Shown: piece by piece, positions 63,701 to 64,000 of the stretch
How positions within the stretch are numbered: the first letter of the stretch is position 1
Layout: every line of letters starts with the position of its first letter
DNA from: Alcanivorax profundi
GTDB lineage: Bacteria; Pseudomonadota; Gammaproteobacteria; Pseudomonadales; Alcanivoracaceae
Direction: 5' to 3'
Length of the DNA stretch: 64,000 nucleotides
Assembly: GCF_003597125.1 (NCBI RefSeq)
Contig: NZ_QYYA01000002.1
Location: forward strand, 310,001-374,000
The notes under the pieces: model-generated
The model's input: the letters and a program-made list of their open reading frames with translations, nothing else
Told to the model about the DNA's origin: nothing
Database searches by the model: none
Made by a program: the position numbers and the translations under genes

Positions 63701-63784
63701 CGCCCCGATGGCACCGAGCAGCAACATGGCATAGAGCACCAGCGCGCGGTTTTTCAGTGCCCATTCCGACAGGTTGAACGACAT
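60722..63784 (-). CDS. RND efflux pump permease (AcrB-like, HAE group)
   Basis: A 1020-residue proton-driven drug or solute exporter. The N-terminus FNLSEWALKNRALVLYAMLLLGAIGAISYANLGQSEDPPFTFKVMTINTLWPGASAEEVSRQITERIEKKL matches the TriC/VmeF-like subgroup of AcrB relatives. In helix IV, LVLALGLMVDDAIIAVEMMAIKME carries the Asp-Asp proton-relay pair of the hydrophobe/amphiphile group, unlike the metal pump at 50.9 kb. GGGGAG lies 7 nt before the ATG. It follows an adaptor gene by 12 nt; no outer-membrane protein gene is visible. Substrates unknown. Confidence 0.9.
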   Translation of the reverse strand: MSFNLSEWALKNRALVLYAMLLLGAIGAISYANLGQSEDPPFTFKVMTINTLWPGASAEEVSRQITERIEKKLMETGDFERIQSYSRPGQSLVMFMARDEMRSTDIDDLWYQVRKKVGDIRHTLPQDVRGPFFNDEFGTTFGNIYALTGKGFDYAIMKDYADRLQLTLQRVDDVGKVELIGLQDEKIWVEISNTKLASLGIPLVTVQQALQSQNTVADAGFFETPTDRVRLRVSGEFTSVDDIRNFPIQVDNRTLRLDDIANVYRGFSDPFQPRMRFMGEDAIGIAVSMKEGGDILQLGENLDKAFAELQKSLPIGMELRKVSDQPAAVEAGVGEFVQVLMEALVIVLLVSFFSLGWRTGMVVALSIPLVLAITFASMKYFDIGLHKISLGALVLALGLMVDDAIIAVEMMAIKMEQGFSRLKAAGFAWTSTAFPMLTGTLITAAGFLPIATAESSTGEYTRSIFQVVTISLLASWVAAVVFVPYLGDKLLPSLVRHNRDGEVHDPYQKPFYRKFRQWVEWCVRYRKTVIAITVGIFFFSVFLFRFVPQQFFPASGRLELMVDLKLEEGASLNATQELALRLENQLGENPLIENYVGYMGSGSPRFYLSLDQKLPAASQAQFVILTRNVEEREEVRSWLIQLLNDQFPTVRSRVSRLENGPPVGYPLQFRVSGEHIPQVRELARRVAEKVRANPHTINAHLDWEEPSKVVRLNVDQDRARTLGISTQDLSVALQASLSGVVVSQFREDNELINVEVRGDSRERHALGLLGNLAVQTENGRVPLNQIATLEYGFEEGIIWHRDRLPTVTIRADIADDALPATLVNEIMPTLAAVQADLPPGYLLEVGGTVEESARGQQSVNAGMPLFVLVVITLLMLQLRSMPLSLMVFVTAPLGLIGVTLFLLLFQKPFGFVAMLGTIALAGMIMRNAVILVDQIGQDMAQGLTAWDAIIESTVRRFRPIALTALTAVLAMIPLSRSVFFGPMAVAIMGGLIVATALTLLFLPALYAAWFRVKEEHAPQP

Positions 63785-63796
63785 GGCCAGCTCCCC

Positions 63797-64000
63797 TTAT
63801 TCGCCCTGATCGACAGGTTCGTCTGCCGGCTCGGCCGGGGCAGATTCCTGCTGCGACACCTCTGCCGTGGCGGCGAGCTCCACCTGGCGGTTCTGGCGAT
63901 CCACGGGAATCACCACCTGGCCATCGCGCACCAGATGGGTGCCTGCGGCCACAATCCAGTCATCGGCCTGCAAGCCGGACAGCACCGGCACCACCTGCTC
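63797..64000 (-). CDS. RND periplasmic adaptor, partial (5' end outside window)
   Basis: The last 67 codons or so of a membrane-fusion protein. VVPVLSGLQADDWIVAAGTHLVRDGQVVIPVDRQ is the typical C-terminal domain of AcrA/MexA-type adaptors, followed by a Glu/Pro-rich tail (ESAPAEPADEPVDQGE). The gene continues beyond the right edge. Its stop lies 12 nt before the RND pump start, so the two form an operon. Confidence 0.86.
   Translation of the reverse strand, partial: EQVVPVLSGLQADDWIVAAGTHLVRDGQVVIPVDRQNRQVELAATAEVSQQESAPAEPADEPVDQGE

Overview
The window is an ordinary stretch of chromosome from a marine-type gammaproteobacterium with moderately high GC. The gene mix resembles Alcanivorax and its relatives: haloalkane dehalogenase, an AlkJ-like GMC oxidoreductase, many TetR-controlled oxidoreductases and hydrolases, bd-type oxidase, RdgC, SelO, and heavy-metal and drug RND pumps. 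The genus is an inference from gene content only. I see no rRNA, tRNA, CRISPR array, prophage or insertion sequence. Genes are dense on both strands, with many convergent pairs separated by a few bases and many divergent regulator/target pairs.

Region by region. 0-7.2 kb: end of a PqiA-like protein, RhlE-type RNA helicase, DUF1653 plus alpha/beta hydrolase pair, RimK-type retropepsin-like protease, rdgC, haloalkane dehalogenase, membrane diguanylate cyclase. 7.3-16.1 kb: cydAB of the cyanide-insensitive type, a periplasmic binding protein, selO, and a TonB-dependent receptor divergent from an AraC/PchR-type regulator. 16.1-19.6 kb: YghU-type glutathione transferase, then a two-gene unit of metallo-hydrolases whose second member is a very good match to L1-type subclass B3 metallo-beta-lactamases. 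19.6-43.4 kb: a regulator-dense accessory region (six TetR, two AraC, one MerR) mixed with MpaB/DUF2236 oxygenases, alpha/beta hydrolase, a diiron ferritin-like enzyme behind a Fur-box-like site, Cho-type endonuclease, SDRs, a zinc alcohol dehydrogenase, GMC oxidoreductase, amine oxidase and a large PQQ-repeat-like lipoprotein. Several divergent gaps carry clear palindromic operators. 43.4-50.8 kb: outer-membrane barrel, YahK-like dehydrogenase, an orphan 7TM sensor kinase, and a visibly AT-richer patch with a sulfotransferase and a 50-codon membrane protein. 50.8-57 kb: a czcCBA-type heavy-metal RND operon led by a small His/Cys-rich protein. 57-64 kb: thioesterase, a ligand-gated potassium channel of the GluR0 type divergent from a cupredoxin-like protein, a PhoX-family Tat protein, and a second RND pump whose adaptor gene runs off the right edge.

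How parts work together: metal and iron themes recur (TonB receptor/PchR-like regulator, Fur-box-controlled diiron protein, Czc pump with His-rich adaptor, cupredoxin). The central section looks like a set of independent, locally autoregulated lipid/xenobiotic oxidation modules. Two genes below 60 codons were found by reading the sequence: a 41-residue protein at 37121-37246 and a 50-residue protein at 49340-49492, each predicted to span the membrane once. I found no clear case of a wholly new multi-gene system. The best candidates for a second look are the Fur-box/diiron/AraC unit, the GluR0-type channel locus and the palindromic TetR modules.
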